60,120 nucleotides of DNA from Gammaproteobacteria bacterium (lineage in GTDB: Bacteria > Pseudomonadota > Gammaproteobacteria > Arenicellales > JAANXG01): NCBI GenBank assembly GCA_024639325.1, contig JAHEIO010000017.1, positions 1-60,120 of the forward strand, in the 5' to 3' direction. A program made the translations under genes and the position numbers. Shown here one piece after another: positions 8,134-17,327 of the stretch (the stretch's first letter is position 1; each line of letters starts with the position of its first letter). The notes under the pieces were generated by a model. That model worked only from the letters and a program-made list of their open reading frames with translations. It ran no database searches and was not told where the DNA came from.

Positions 8134-8913
8134 TCAGTTGACAGAATTGCCGATCCGCTCCCATGCGAGATCGCCACTACCCTCAAGATCCCAGCTAAAC
8201 CAGATAAAGAATGCCCTTCCTATTATATTTTTCTCGGGCACGAAACCCCAGTACCGGCTATCATTGCTGTGATCGCGATTATCTCCCATTACGAAATAAT
8301 GCCCCTCAGGTACAGCGTAGCTCGTTTTAGTCGTTCTTTTATTCGGATCGACGATGATTTCATGCATATTTGAGTCCAGAGTCTCCAAATACCGTTTGCC
8401 GACATACTTATTCTGGCTGACTTCCTGAAAGTCGAATTCGCCCATGGGCTCTGTTTTGACCTGCTCGCCGTTGAGATACAGATTCTTTTCCTTGTATTCG
8501 ATCTTGTCGCCCGGCAGCCCGATCACCCTTTTTATGAAATTGATCGACGGATCATGAGGGAACCTGAACACCATGACGTCTCCCCGCTCGGGAGCGGACG
8601 TATCGATCACCTTCTTGTTGATGACCGGCAGTCTGATACCGTAACTGAATTTGTTGACGAGAATAAAGTCACCGATATGGAGATTGGGAAGCATCGATCC
8701 CGACGGGATCCTGAACGGTTCCACAATGAAGGACCGGAGCAGAAATACCACGAGTATCACCGGGAAGAAAGCTTTCGAATATTCGATCAGCCAGGGTTCT
8801 TTCCTCTCGGTCCCGTCCACGATCCCCTGATCGGATTTTCTCGCAATTCGATCCCACAACGTAATTGCGCCCGTCGCAACCAGGGCGATAAACAATATGA
8901 GGGAAAAATCCAT
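8134..8913 (-). CDS. lepB: Signal peptidase I
   Basis: A 259-residue inner-membrane serine protease that removes Sec and Tat signal peptides on the periplasmic side. Two N-terminal transmembrane segments (residues about 3-19 and 48-64) precede the catalytic domain. The nucleophile is S73 in RIPSGSM and the general base K128 in FIKRVIGLPGD; GDNRDHSNDSR is the conserved box near the C-terminus. ATG at 8913 is 3 bases after lepA's stop. Confidence 0.97.
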   Translation of the reverse strand: MDFSLILFIALVATGAITLWDRIARKSDQGIVDGTERKEPWLIEYSKAFFPVILVVFLLRSFIVEPFRIPSGSMLPNLHIGDFILVNKFSYGIRLPVINKKVIDTSAPERGDVMVFRFPHDPSINFIKRVIGLPGDKIEYKEKNLYLNGEQVKTEPMGEFDFQEVSQNKYVGKRYLETLDSNMHEIIVDPNKRTTKTSYAVPEGHYFVMGDNRDHSNDSRYWGFVPEKNIIGRAFFIWFSWDLEGSGDLAWERIGNSVN

Positions 8914-8916
8914 GGA

Positions 8917-10713
8917 TTACTCTCCGACCTTCAACACTGCGAGAAACGCTTCCTGCGGAATCTCCACTGAACCAATCTGCTTCATTCGCTTCTTTCCTTC
9001 CTTTTGTTTTTCCAATAACTTACGTTTTCTGGTTATGTCCCCACCATAGCATTTTGCCGTAACATTCTTGCGCAAGGCTTTGACGCTTTCCCTGGCCACG
9101 ATGCGCGCACCGATGGCTGCCTGAATCGCAACATCGAACATCTGCCTGGGAATGATCTGACGCATCTTTTTGACCAGTTCACGGGCCCGATACTGGCTTT
9201 GATCACGGTGAACTAGGATTGCCAGGGGGTCAACGCGATCTCCGTTGATCAACACGTCGAGTTTTACCATGTCGCTGCTGCGAAATCCGATGAACTCATA
9301 GTCCAGGGACGCATAGCCCTTGGTGGCCGATTTCAACTTGTCAAAAAAATCCAAAACCACTTCATTTAGCGGCAGCTCAAAAATCATCATTGCCTGCCGG
9401 CCCAGGTATTGCACCGCTTTTCTACTTCCCCGCTTCTGAATGCACAGGGTCATTACCGCTCCGATAAAGTTCTGGGGCACCAGAATCCGGGCTTCGATTA
9501 TCGGTTCCCTTGTTTCCAGTATACGCGCCGGATCGGGCATTTTCGCTGGGTTGTCTATGGTGATCACCTGTCCGTCCGTAGTGACCACTTCGTAGACAAC
9601 GGTAGGTGCGGTGGAGATAAGCTCGAGCCCATATTCCCTTTCCAGCCGTTCCTGTACGATTTCCATGTGCAGCATCCCCAGGAACCCGCAGCGAAACCCG
9701 AATCCCAGCGCCGCCGAAGTTTCGGGTTCATAGTGCAGAGAAGAGTCATTCAGGCTCAGTTTCTCCAGTGCACCCCGGAAAGCCTCGAACTCGGCAGCGA
9801 TAATCGGGTACAAACCGGCGAAAACTCTTGGCTTGATTTCCTTGAATCCCTCCAGGGGGTGGGCAGTGGGATTTCGCGTGGACGTAAGGGTGTCACCGAC
9901 CTTGGCGCCGCTAACGTCTTTCACACCGCAAATTACATATCCTACTTCACCGCATTCGAGCTCGCCCACCGTCAGCCGCTTGGGCGTGAATACCCCGATC
10001 TGCTCCGCCGTATAGCTCCGCCCGGTCGACATCATGCTGATCTTCTGCTTCGACACCAAATTTCCATCGAACACCCGGATCAGCGAGATCGTACCCAGAT
10101 AGTTATCGAACCAGGAGTCCATGATCAGGGCCTTGAGCGGTTTTTCGGAGTCTCCGGACGGCGCCGGCAAGTTATTCACGATCGACTCCAGCACTTCGAC
10201 GACACCCTCGCCGGTCTTGGCGCTTACATTCACCGCTGCCGTGCAGTCGATCCCGATAACTTCTTCTATTTCCTCCGCAACACGTTCCGGATCCGCCGCC
10301 GGCAGGTCGATTTTGTTGAGCACCGGTATAACTTCCAGCCCCAGATCGACGGCGGCATAGCACACCGCCAGGGTTTGAGCTTCTACGCCCTGGGATGCAT
10401 CGACGACCAGAAGCGCGCCGTCACAAGCGGTAAGAGACCTGGAAACCTCGTAGGAGAAATCGACATGCCCAGGCGTATCGATGAGATTGAGTCGATAGAC
10501 TTCACCATTTCGTGCCTCGTAGTCGAGGCGCACGCTCTGGGCCTTGATCGTGATACCACGCTCCCGTTCCAAGTCCATGCTGTCGAGGACCTGCTCGTCC
10601 ATCTCACGATCGGACAGTCCTCCGCAGAGCTGGATAAACCTGTCCGCCAGCGTGGATTTACCGTGGTCGATGTGCGCGATGATCGCGAAGTTTCGAATAT
10701 GCTGAAGTTCCAC
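8917..10713 (-). CDS. lepA: Elongation factor 4 (LepA)
   Basis: A 598-residue translational GTPase associated with ribosome assembly and back-translocation. The GTPase domain shows [28 protein letters not shown] and NKIDLP. Domains II, III and V follow, and the LepA-specific C-terminal domain carries the basic segment [20 protein letters not shown]. Start is GTG at 10713, giving the standard length of about 599. It heads the lepA-lepB-DUF4845-rnc-era-recO run. Confidence 0.97.
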   Translation of the reverse strand: MELQHIRNFAIIAHIDHGKSTLADRFIQLCGGLSDREMDEQVLDSMDLERERGITIKAQSVRLDYEARNGEVYRLNLIDTPGHVDFSYEVSRSLTACDGALLVVDASQGVEAQTLAVCYAAVDLGLEVIPVLNKIDLPAADPERVAEEIEEVIGIDCTAAVNVSAKTGEGVVEVLESIVNNLPAPSGDSEKPLKALIMDSWFDNYLGTISLIRVFDGNLVSKQKISMMSTGRSYTAEQIGVFTPKRLTVGELECGEVGYVICGVKDVSGAKVGDTLTSTRNPTAHPLEGFKEIKPRVFAGLYPIIAAEFEAFRGALEKLSLNDSSLHYEPETSAALGFGFRCGFLGMLHMEIVQERLEREYGLELISTAPTVVYEVVTTDGQVITIDNPAKMPDPARILETREPIIEARILVPQNFIGAVMTLCIQKRGSRKAVQYLGRQAMMIFELPLNEVVLDFFDKLKSATKGYASLDYEFIGFRSSDMVKLDVLINGDRVDPLAILVHRDQSQYRARELVKKMRQIIPRQMFDVAIQAAIGARIVARESVKALRKNVTAKCYGGDITRKRKLLEKQKEGKKRMKQIGSVEIPQEAFLAVLKVGE

Positions 10714-10762
10714 TGATTCTCACTACAAATGCATTACCGGCAAAAAGCGCTCCCCATAATGG

Positions 10763-10786
10763 AACGGGGCGCTGGTGCGCCCCGTT
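10763..10786 (-). terminator. Strong GC hairpin downstream of mucD
   Basis: AACGGGGCGC at 10763-10772 pairs perfectly with GCGCCCCGTT at 10777-10786 around a four-base loop. It lies 45 bases past the mucD stop and upstream of lepA. The T-run is short on both strands, so it may be an imperfect intrinsic terminator separating the sigma-E operon from lepA. Confidence 0.6.
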
Positions 10787-10830
10787 TCAGGGTGTCCGTA
10801 TTGTATCAGTAATGCTTTGCTTCGCTGAAC

Positions 10831-12237
10831 TCACTCTTCGGGACTCTTGCGCAGTGCGAGAAATGTCGATCTTGACTCGCGCTTGATCAGAACCGGTACC
10901 GATTTTTCGGGCAATTCGTCAACGATCTCCTGCAGCACCTCGAGGTCGGCAACCTCTTTGCCCTGGATCTGCACGATTACATCCCCTTCGACTATACCGG
11001 CTTTTTGCGCGGGTCCGGCCCCCACCTCGGTGACAATCACCCCCTGATCGATCTGCAGCCTCTCCTTCTGTTCCTGGGACAGTTCTTCAACGGTCATGCC
11101 GAGAACGTCCAGTCCCTTTTCGAGGGGGGCTGCTGCGCCCAGAATCCGTTCGGCGTCACCGGGCAACTCACCGATCCTGACCTCGATGTCAAAAGATTTC
11201 CCCTGGCGAATGACTTCCAGCGCAACGACCTCACCGATTGGCGTGACGCCGACCAGTGGGGGCAGATCGGACATTTTATCCAGGTTCCTGCCATCGTATT
11301 TCACGATGATATCCCCCTGCTTCAGGTCGGATTTCGCGGCGGGGCTGTCGGGCAGTATCTCGGATACCAGAGCTCCGGCGGGTTTGCTCATGGCGAATGA
11401 CTCGGCCAGATCGCCGGTCACATCCTGAATCAGCACGCCCAGCCAGCCGCGGGTCACCTTGCCTTTGGCCTTGAGCTGGTCGGTGACCCTGATCGCGATA
11501 TCGATGGGCACCGCGAAGGACAAGCCCATGAATCCGCCGGTTCGGCTGTAGATCTGGGCGTTGATCCCGACCACCTCGCCGTTGAGATTGAACAGGGGCC
11601 CCCCGGAATTGCCCGGATTTATGGCGACATCGGTTTGGATGAACGGGACGTAATTTTCGTTGGGCAGGCTGCGTCCCTTGGCGGACACGATACCGGCCGT
11701 GGCCGTACTCTCGAATCCAAACGGCGATCCGATCGCCAATACCCATTCACCTACGGCCAGTGCACCAGGATTGCCTATTTTGACGATCGGGAGATCCGCC
11801 GCGCTGACTTTGAGAAGCGCCACGTCGCTGCGCTTGTCCGCACCAACCACCTCGGCATTGAACTCCCGGCGGTCGTTGAAGCGGACGACGATCTCAGTCG
11901 CGTCGGAAATGACATGGGCGCTGGTTAAAATGTACCCGTCCGAGGAGACAACGAATCCTGATCCCAGTGAACGGGCATCTCTGGGAAGCTCGTCCTCGTC
12001 CAGAAACCTTCTGAAAAAATCGTGAAACGGACTATCTTCCGGAAGATCCGGCATTTCGAAGCCGCGCGGCCGCGATCCCTTCAGGGTCTGGGTGGTGCTG
12101 ATGTTGACCACGGCGGGCGCATTGGCCGCGACGAGTTCCGCGAAATCCGGGAGATCATTGGCAGTGAGCCCCCAGGCTACGGGTATGCCGAGCACCATGA
12201 TCGACGCCAATACCAGTTTTGCAAAGTAGTTGCACAT
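10831..12237 (-). CDS. mucD: Periplasmic serine protease MucD (DegP/HtrA family)
   Basis: A 468-residue periplasmic quality-control protease/chaperone. A signal peptide spans about residues 1-23. The trypsin-like triad is H108 (TSAHV), D138 (RSDVALLKV) and S211 (NPGNSGGP). Two PDZ domains follow (about 255-350 and 370-465; the latter includes VTEVGAGPAQKAGIVEGDVI). Fourth gene of the rpoE-rseA-rseB-mucD run, as in Pseudomonas algU-mucABCD, although no mucC homologue is present here. ATG at 12237. Confidence 0.96.
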   Translation of the reverse strand: MCNYFAKLVLASIMVLGIPVAWGLTANDLPDFAELVAANAPAVVNISTTQTLKGSRPRGFEMPDLPEDSPFHDFFRRFLDEDELPRDARSLGSGFVVSSDGYILTSAHVISDATEIVVRFNDRREFNAEVVGADKRSDVALLKVSAADLPIVKIGNPGALAVGEWVLAIGSPFGFESTATAGIVSAKGRSLPNENYVPFIQTDVAINPGNSGGPLFNLNGEVVGINAQIYSRTGGFMGLSFAVPIDIAIRVTDQLKAKGKVTRGWLGVLIQDVTGDLAESFAMSKPAGALVSEILPDSPAAKSDLKQGDIIVKYDGRNLDKMSDLPPLVGVTPIGEVVALEVIRQGKSFDIEVRIGELPGDAERILGAAAPLEKGLDVLGMTVEELSQEQKERLQIDQGVIVTEVGAGPAQKAGIVEGDVIVQIQGKEVADLEVLQEIVDELPEKSVPVLIKRESRSTFLALRKSPEE

Positions 12238-12264
12238 GATTTGCCAGCTGTTCAGATTTCCTGT

Positions 12265-13230
12265 CTATTCTAGTAGTTTCTTGACCGACATAGCCATCAT
12301 ATCCACCGTCCGTGACGGAACCCCTCCAACGACCGTTACATGATAACCATCCTGGGTATGCCCAAACGCGTGGACAGCACCGATACGGGTCGTTCCTTTG
12401 ATCAACGGAGTGGTATTGACGCCATTCAGCACTTCGATGAAAACGGACACTGCCGCCAGCCCGTCACTGTAGACGTAGTGCTCCATCATACGCTTGTTGA
12501 TTGGCGAAATCCTCCTGATTTGTCTGGAGAGCTCGAAACCATCAGGCAGGTCGGTAACGGCCCACCCCGGATTCATGACCTCGTCATTTACCGGCCCGGG
12601 GGAACCGTCGGCGGGACCGAACCACTTCAAATTCTCTTTGCCCGTATTCGGCGCGAGATCGACGCTATCGATGTTGTCCCCGATACTAACCTTGGTGAAC
12701 ATGTATTGCTCAACCGGCTCCTTTTCGTTTGCGACCAGGGCGGCCTTGAGTAACAGTCCCGTCTTCCGATCCGCCCACAAAACGTAGCCGTACCTGTACT
12801 CGTCCCGGGGTGCAATAACGATCTGCTGCGCGGTGCGATCGGCGATTCTGTCCTCTCGCCCGAGGGTCAACGAATAATTGTCGCTCAACTCACCGAGTCG
12901 GCGCGGAAGAATATTGGGAAAGCTCTGTTTGGGCACCTGTCGAAACTCATGCATACCCATCTTCTGCTCCGGCACGTAGCACCAAACCTGCTCCGCGTCA
13001 CGGACGATTTCCCTCGGCGCACCGTTAAGAGAGTAGATCCGCTCCCTTACTATCCCGTCATCCACCTGATGGGCTACCTGCATCGTCTCCAGGTTGGAGC
13101 CGTTGACGTACACGAATATGCCCTGGTAGCTCAAATTTGCAGCAGCATCGTTCATGCGCATGAGCCAATCGTTTACTGAATCAGCCCCCGCCGTGCCGGG
13201 CCAAAGGGCCAGGAACAATATAAAGCGCAT
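12265..13230 (-). CDS. rseB: Sigma-E regulatory protein RseB/MucB
   Basis: A 321-residue periplasmic protein that binds the anti-sigma factor RseA and senses mislocalised lipopolysaccharide. An N-terminal signal peptide (residues about 1-16, FLALWPGTAGA) is followed by the lipoprotein-localisation-like domain (NDAAANLSYQGIFVYVNG, the typical start) and the smaller C-terminal domain (GWAVTDLPDGFELSRQIRR). ATG at 13230; 14 bases after rseA. Confidence 0.95.
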   Translation of the reverse strand: MRFILFLALWPGTAGADSVNDWLMRMNDAAANLSYQGIFVYVNGSNLETMQVAHQVDDGIVRERIYSLNGAPREIVRDAEQVWCYVPEQKMGMHEFRQVPKQSFPNILPRRLGELSDNYSLTLGREDRIADRTAQQIVIAPRDEYRYGYVLWADRKTGLLLKAALVANEKEPVEQYMFTKVSIGDNIDSVDLAPNTGKENLKWFGPADGSPGPVNDEVMNPGWAVTDLPDGFELSRQIRRISPINKRMMEHYVYSDGLAAVSVFIEVLNGVNTTPLIKGTTRIGAVHAFGHTQDGYHVTVVGGVPSRTVDMMAMSVKKLLE

Positions 13231-13244
13231 CGAATTAGCCGGCT

Positions 13245-13784
13245 TCAGCGTTCCGAGTCGTAGCTTACGAACCTCGCGTAAGCCATCAAACCGTGCATGT
13301 TGGGCATCGGCGTAAATTCGCCGTGTTCCACCAGAAAAGCATTCAACGTGTGTTCCAGCTCAGGCGAGGTGGTTTCCCACTTGGTGCCCTGGTCCATCTC
13401 CGCTACCTGTACGTTACGGCTGGACTCGCCTGATTTCAGGCCCGGCAGATAACTGAATAGACCCAGGCCCACTATTCCGGCGATGGAGGCCGCCAGTGCC
13501 AGCCCGGGTATCCACTTTACGGCAGTGGGTCTGTGCGACGGCAGCGGCCTAACCGGTTTGCTGCTGGATCCCAAAACCGGCGCCATCTTTTCCGGCAGAT
13601 CGGGCAGGTGAATGATCGCCTCGCGTCTGACCGCTGCACGTATCAGGTGATAACGCTGCCACGCATCGGCCAGGCGCGAGTCATCCCTAATCGCCACAAG
13701 AATGTCGTCCTGTTCCGATGCATCGAGTTCGTCATCCAGCAGAGCCGAAATTTTTTCGTGTATCACTTGGTCGGAGTTGTTCAT
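13245..13784 (-). CDS. rseA: Anti-sigma-E factor RseA/MucA
   Basis: A 179-residue single-pass inner-membrane anti-sigma factor. The N-terminal cytoplasmic domain carries the family pattern EKISALLDDELDASE and DSRLADAWQRYHLIR; a transmembrane segment lies at about residues 92-112 (IPGLALAASIAGIVGLGLF), followed by a periplasmic tail bound by RseB. RseP, which performs the intramembrane cut in the known cascade, is encoded in this window at 37880-39250. ATG 13784, 12 bases after rpoE. Confidence 0.93.
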   Translation of the reverse strand: MNNSDQVIHEKISALLDDELDASEQDDILVAIRDDSRLADAWQRYHLIRAAVRREAIIHLPDLPEKMAPVLGSSSKPVRPLPSHRPTAVKWIPGLALAASIAGIVGLGLFSYLPGLKSGESSRNVQVAEMDQGTKWETTSPELEHTLNAFLVEHGEFTPMPNMHGLMAYARFVSYDSER

Positions 13785-13796
13785 ATCAGCATGTGT

Positions 13797-14396
13797 CTAC
13801 TTCAGTAAAGGTGCCAGTTGTTGATCGATTGCCTCGCGCGCCCTGAAGATCCGCGATCTGACGGTGCCAATCGGGCAATCCATGACGGCCGCAATCTCTT
13901 CGTAACTCAGTCCTTCCAGTTCCCGTAATGTTATTGCCATCTTCAGTTCCTCCGGCAACTCCCGCACCGAGTGCGCGACACGATCTGCAAGCTCCTGAGT
14001 GAGCAAATTCGACTCGGGCGTACTGATATCCCGCAGGTTACGCCCGGCATCCGTCAACTCGGCATCCTGAGGCTCGACGTCCGTGTTCGGCGGGCGCCGG
14101 CTCTGGGCAACCAGGTAGTTCTTTGCCGTATTGATTGCAATCCGATACAACCAAGTATAAAACGCACTGTCTCCACGAAACCCTCCTATCGCACGATATG
14201 CCTTTATAAAGACTTCTTGCGTGATGTCCTCGATATATCCCGAATCGTAAACGTAGCGGGACACCAGATTTGCTACTTTGTGCTGGTACTTTCTAACCAG
14301 CAAGTTGAACGCAGCATCGTCTCCCGCCTGAACCCTTTTTACTATGGTCAGATCAACGCCGGGCTTATCCATGGAAATCCCGTTTAACTCGCTCAC
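13797..14396 (-). CDS. rpoE: RNA polymerase sigma factor RpoE (AlgU)
   Basis: A 199-residue ECF sigma factor controlling the envelope stress response. Region 2 is visible (FNLLVRKYQHKVANLVSRYV, DITQEVFIKAYRAIGGFRG, FYTWLYRIAINTAKNYL) and region 4 (LPEELKMAITLRELEGLSYE, AAVMDCPIGTVRSRIFRARE). GTG at 14396 and ATG at 14372 are both possible starts; neither has a strong Shine-Dalgarno sequence. A perfect GAACTT element upstream suggests autoregulation. Confidence 0.96.
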   Translation of the reverse strand: MSELNGISMDKPGVDLTIVKRVQAGDDAAFNLLVRKYQHKVANLVSRYVYDSGYIEDITQEVFIKAYRAIGGFRGDSAFYTWLYRIAINTAKNYLVAQSRRPPNTDVEPQDAELTDAGRNLRDISTPESNLLTQELADRVAHSVRELPEELKMAITLRELEGLSYEEIAAVMDCPIGTVRSRIFRAREAIDQQLAPLLK

Positions 14397-14419
14397 GTAG
14401 GGATTTGCCCAACGCTAGG

Positions 14420-14449
14420 TTGAGAGACAACCGCTTGCGGACAAAGTTC
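14420..14449 (-). promoter_or_regulatory. Candidate sigma-E (ECF) promoter of rpoE
   Basis: On the minus strand GAACTT (14449-14444) is followed after 16-18 bases by TCTCTCAA (14427-14420). GAACTT is the classic -35 of RpoE/AlgU promoters, and the -10 consensus is close to TCTGA or TCAAA. It lies about 25-30 bases upstream of the rpoE start, consistent with the known autoregulation of this operon. The -10 match is imperfect. Confidence 0.6.
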
Positions 14450-14560
14450 GATTGGAAACACAAAGGAAATGAGGAATCGAAAAATCTTATAGTCACTGGT
14501 GGCGCGTTATAATACCCCAAATTCAGCGGCTGGCACCTGCCATAAACGGTATTCATCGAG

Positions 14561-16210
14561 ATGACGCCCCCAGACACCCAACAATACGAAATCCTGGTAG
14601 TCGGGACCGGACTGGCCGGTCTAACGGTCGCGCTGCATCTGGCTGAAGCGGGCAGGCAGGTCACGATGCTTGCCAAGCGGTCGGTCACGGAGGGCTCGAG
14701 CTATTACGCTCAGGGCGGAATTGCGGCGGCAATCGGCACCGCAGATTCGTTCAAAGACCACATCGACGACACGCTGGATGCCGGTGCAGGCCTGTGCAGC
14801 CCGACAACCGTCGATTTCATCGTCAGGAACGCACCGGAAGGCGTCGACTGGCTCATCGGACAGGGTGTTGATTTCAGCCGCATTCACGATCAAGGTGAGT
14901 CATTTCACCTGACTCGGGAGGGCGGCCACAGTCACCGGCGAGTCCTTCACTCCGAAGACGCCACCGGCAGGGTAATCGAACAGACCCTGGCCGACTCGGC
15001 CAATCGGCATCCCCGCATACGCGTCCTCGAGCATCAGTTGGCAATCGATCTGATTGCGTCATCCCGGGTGGAGCCAGCCAGCCAGAACCGCTGCCTCGGT
15101 GTTTATGCACTGAACCTTGAAACCGGGATCGTAGAAGCGTTGCCTGCCCGCTGCGTCGTTCTCGCAAGCGGCGGGGCCGGCAAGGCTTATCTTTATACCA
15201 GCAACCCCGATACCGCCACCGGGGACGGGATCGCGATGGCCTGGCGTGCCGGATGCCGGGTGGCAAATATGGAATTCATACAGTTCCACCCCACCTGCCT
15301 TTATCACCCACAGGCGAAGACGTTCCTTATCTCCGAAGCCGTACGCGGTGAGGGCGGACGCTTGCTGCTGCCCGACGGCAGCAGGTTCATGACCAGGCAC
15401 GACGAACGCGCCGAGCTTGCCCCGAGGGATATCGTCGCCAGGGCCATAGACTACGAGATGAAAAAACACGGTATCGATTCCGTATTTCTTGATATCAGCC
15501 ACAAGCCGGATACATTCATCGAACAGCATTTCCCCAACATTCTGTCTGCGTGCCTCAAGTATGGATACGATATGCGCACGCAACCCATACCCACGGTACC
15601 GGCCGCTCATTATACCTGCGGTGGCGTAGTAACGGATATCAGGGGGCGAAGTGATCTTCCGGGTCTGTACGCCATAGGCGAATGCGCCTCTACCGGCATG
15701 CACGGCGCAAACAGACTGGCGAGCAATTCACTGCTGGAATGTCTCGTGCTCGGCAAATCCGCTGCGGGCGATATCGACGGCAACCTCGATGGCTGGCTTG
15801 AATATGGCAATTCCTTGCCAGCATGGGACGAAAGCCGGGTCAGTGACCCGGACGAGCAGATCGTTGTATCCCACAACTGGGACGAACTTCGCCGCTTCAT
15901 GTGGGACTATGTCGGCATTGTACGCACGACTAAACGCCTGCGGCGGGCGCACCATCGTATAAAACTGCTTTCCGACGAGATCCGTGACTTCTACAGCAAT
16001 TTCAGAATCAACAACGATTTGATCGAGCTCAGAAACCTCGTACTCGTTTCCGACCTGATCGTACAGTGTGCTCTGGCCCGGCAGGAGAGCCGCGGTCTGC
16101 ACTATACCCTGGATTTTCCGGGAAAAATCTCTGAGAACTCAAAAGACACCGTGCTCGTGCCAATGAACTTCGTCGGCCGTCAACTAGATCCCAACTGGTC
16201 CTACTCCTGA
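14561..16210 (+). CDS. nadB: L-aspartate oxidase
   Basis: A 549-residue FAD enzyme oxidising L-aspartate to iminoaspartate, the first step of de novo NAD synthesis. The FAD motif VVGTGLAGLTVALHLAEAG is at residues about 11-29; SSYYAQGGIAAAI is the family's flavin segment, and HYTCGGVVTD, GMHGANRLASNSLLECLVLG mark the C-terminal flavin contact. Length agrees with the family (about 530-540). It diverges from rpoE, the same neighbour relation as in E. coli. Its last 10 bases overlap the 3' end of convergent sdhE. Confidence 0.96.
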   Translation: MTPPDTQQYEILVVGTGLAGLTVALHLAEAGRQVTMLAKRSVTEGSSYYAQGGIAAAIGTADSFKDHIDDTLDAGAGLCSPTTVDFIVRNAPEGVDWLIGQGVDFSRIHDQGESFHLTREGGHSHRRVLHSEDATGRVIEQTLADSANRHPRIRVLEHQLAIDLIASSRVEPASQNRCLGVYALNLETGIVEALPARCVVLASGGAGKAYLYTSNPDTATGDGIAMAWRAGCRVANMEFIQFHPTCLYHPQAKTFLISEAVRGEGGRLLLPDGSRFMTRHDERAELAPRDIVARAIDYEMKKHGIDSVFLDISHKPDTFIEQHFPNILSACLKYGYDMRTQPIPTVPAAHYTCGGVVTDIRGRSDLPGLYAIGECASTGMHGANRLASNSLLECLVLGKSAAGDIDGNLDGWLEYGNSLPAWDESRVSDPDEQIVVSHNWDELRRFMWDYVGIVRTTKRLRRAHHRIKLLSDEIRDFYSNFRINNDLIELRNLVLVSDLIVQCALARQESRGLHYTLDFPGKISENSKDTVLVPMNFVGRQLDPNWSYS

Positions 16211-16458
16211 TCGAGGCCCACGTCTTTCCGGATCATCGCGATGATTCCGCCGATTTCACCATCGGGAAAGGGTGTCCTGCCCCAGATCCAGTCTGCGATT
16301 GCCGGGTCCGGTTGTTCCACCAGCTTCGTGAAGGCCGTCTGCTGCGATTCGTCCAGTTCGTCGAACCGCCGCTCCAGAAATCCACCCAGCAGCACGTCCA
16401 GCTCCTTCGTGCCCCGGCGGCAATGCCAGCGCAGTCTCGATTTGAAACTAGCCCGCAT
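16201..16458 (-). CDS. sdhE: FAD assembly factor SdhE
   Basis: An 85-residue small helical protein that promotes covalent flavinylation of SdhA. The conserved RGxxE signature is R15-G16-T-K-E19 within LRWHCRRGTKELDVLLGGF. Start ATG at 16458 is inside a copy of the dispersed 21-base repeat, so the start codon and upstream GGTG come from the repeat. It is the last gene of the sdh run, 18 bases after sdhB, and its 3' end overlaps nadB by 10 bases. Confidence 0.9.
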   Translation of the reverse strand: MRASFKSRLRWHCRRGTKELDVLLGGFLERRFDELDESQQTAFTKLVEQPDPAIADWIWGRTPFPDGEIGGIIAMIRKDVGLDQE

Positions 16459-16468
16459 ATTGCACCAG
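16448..16468. repeat. Single copy of the 21-base GCGGGCTAG repeat
   Basis: These 21 bases are identical to the left arm of the inverted element at 5402-5422. The copy lies between sdhB and sdhE and covers the sdhE ATG (16458-16456). No inverted partner is seen within 100 bases. Confidence 0.8.
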
Positions 16469-16476
16469 GCCGGTAA

Positions 16477-17256
16477 TCAGCGCCTGGCGACGAGGAGTTT
16501 CTTGATTTCGGAAATGGCCTTGGCCGGGTTCAAACCCTTGGGACAGGTCTTCGTGCAGTTCATAATGGTGTGACAACGATACAGCCGGAATGGGTCATCG
16601 AGTTCATCCAGACGCTCCCCCGTCACCTCGTCCCGGCTGTCGGAGATCCAACGGTATGCCTGCAGCAGGGCGGCGGGACCGAGATACCGGTCGCTGTTCC
16701 ACCAGTAGCTGGGGCAGCTCGTCGAACAACTCGCACACATTATGCACTCGTACAGTCCATCGAGTTCCGCCCTTTCGTCTTTCGACTGCAATCGCTCACG
16801 ATCGGGAGGTGGCGGCGTCTTCGTCTGCAGCCAGGGCTTGATGGCGGCATACTGGGCATAGAAATTCGTCAGATCCGGAACCAGGTCCTTCACGACCGGC
16901 ATGTGGGGCAGCGGATAAATCTTGACTTTCCCCTTGATTTCGTCGATCGGCTTGGTGCATGCCAGGGTGTTGGTGCCGTCGATATTCATTGCACATGAAC
17001 CGCAAATCCCTTCCCGGCACGATCTTCGAAAGGTCAGCGTGGCGTCCGAATCGTTTTTAATCCTGATCAGCGCATCCAGGACCATCGGCCCGGTGGCATC
17101 CAGATCCATCTGATAGCTGTCCAGTCGGGGATTTTCGCCGCCATCCGGATCCCATCTGTAGATTTCAAAGGTCTTCAGGTTGCCGGTCTGGGTTGGGCTC
17201 GAATAAGTTCTACCTTTGACGATCTTCGAATTTTTCGGCAGTGTAAATTCAGCCAT
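16477..17256 (-). CDS. sdhB: Succinate dehydrogenase iron-sulfur subunit
   Basis: A 259-residue subunit of complex II that passes electrons from SdhA flavin to quinone. The 2Fe-2S ligands are in [16 protein letters not shown] with a further Cys in TLAC; the 4Fe-4S and 3Fe-4S ligands are in [16 protein letters not shown] and [17 protein letters not shown]. Length is slightly above E. coli SdhB (238) because of N-terminal and internal additions. ATG 17256; 71 bases separate it from sdhA. Confidence 0.97.
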   Translation of the reverse strand: MAEFTLPKNSKIVKGRTYSSPTQTGNLKTFEIYRWDPDGGENPRLDSYQMDLDATGPMVLDALIRIKNDSDATLTFRRSCREGICGSCAMNIDGTNTLACTKPIDEIKGKVKIYPLPHMPVVKDLVPDLTNFYAQYAAIKPWLQTKTPPPPDRERLQSKDERAELDGLYECIMCASCSTSCPSYWWNSDRYLGPAALLQAYRWISDSRDEVTGERLDELDDPFRLYRCHTIMNCTKTCPKGLNPAKAISEIKKLLVARR

Positions 17257-17327
17257 AGTTGATCATTACTCGATTAAAGCGTTAGTCAGTGCGTTCGTTT
17301 GCGGCATCGGTCACCTGCCTGCGACGA

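Noticed and set aside
9409-10716. 435-codon open frame antisense to lepA, and similar long frames antisense to dnaE, nadB and sdhA
   Set aside because: They are mirror images of strongly conserved genes and their translations have no recognisable family.
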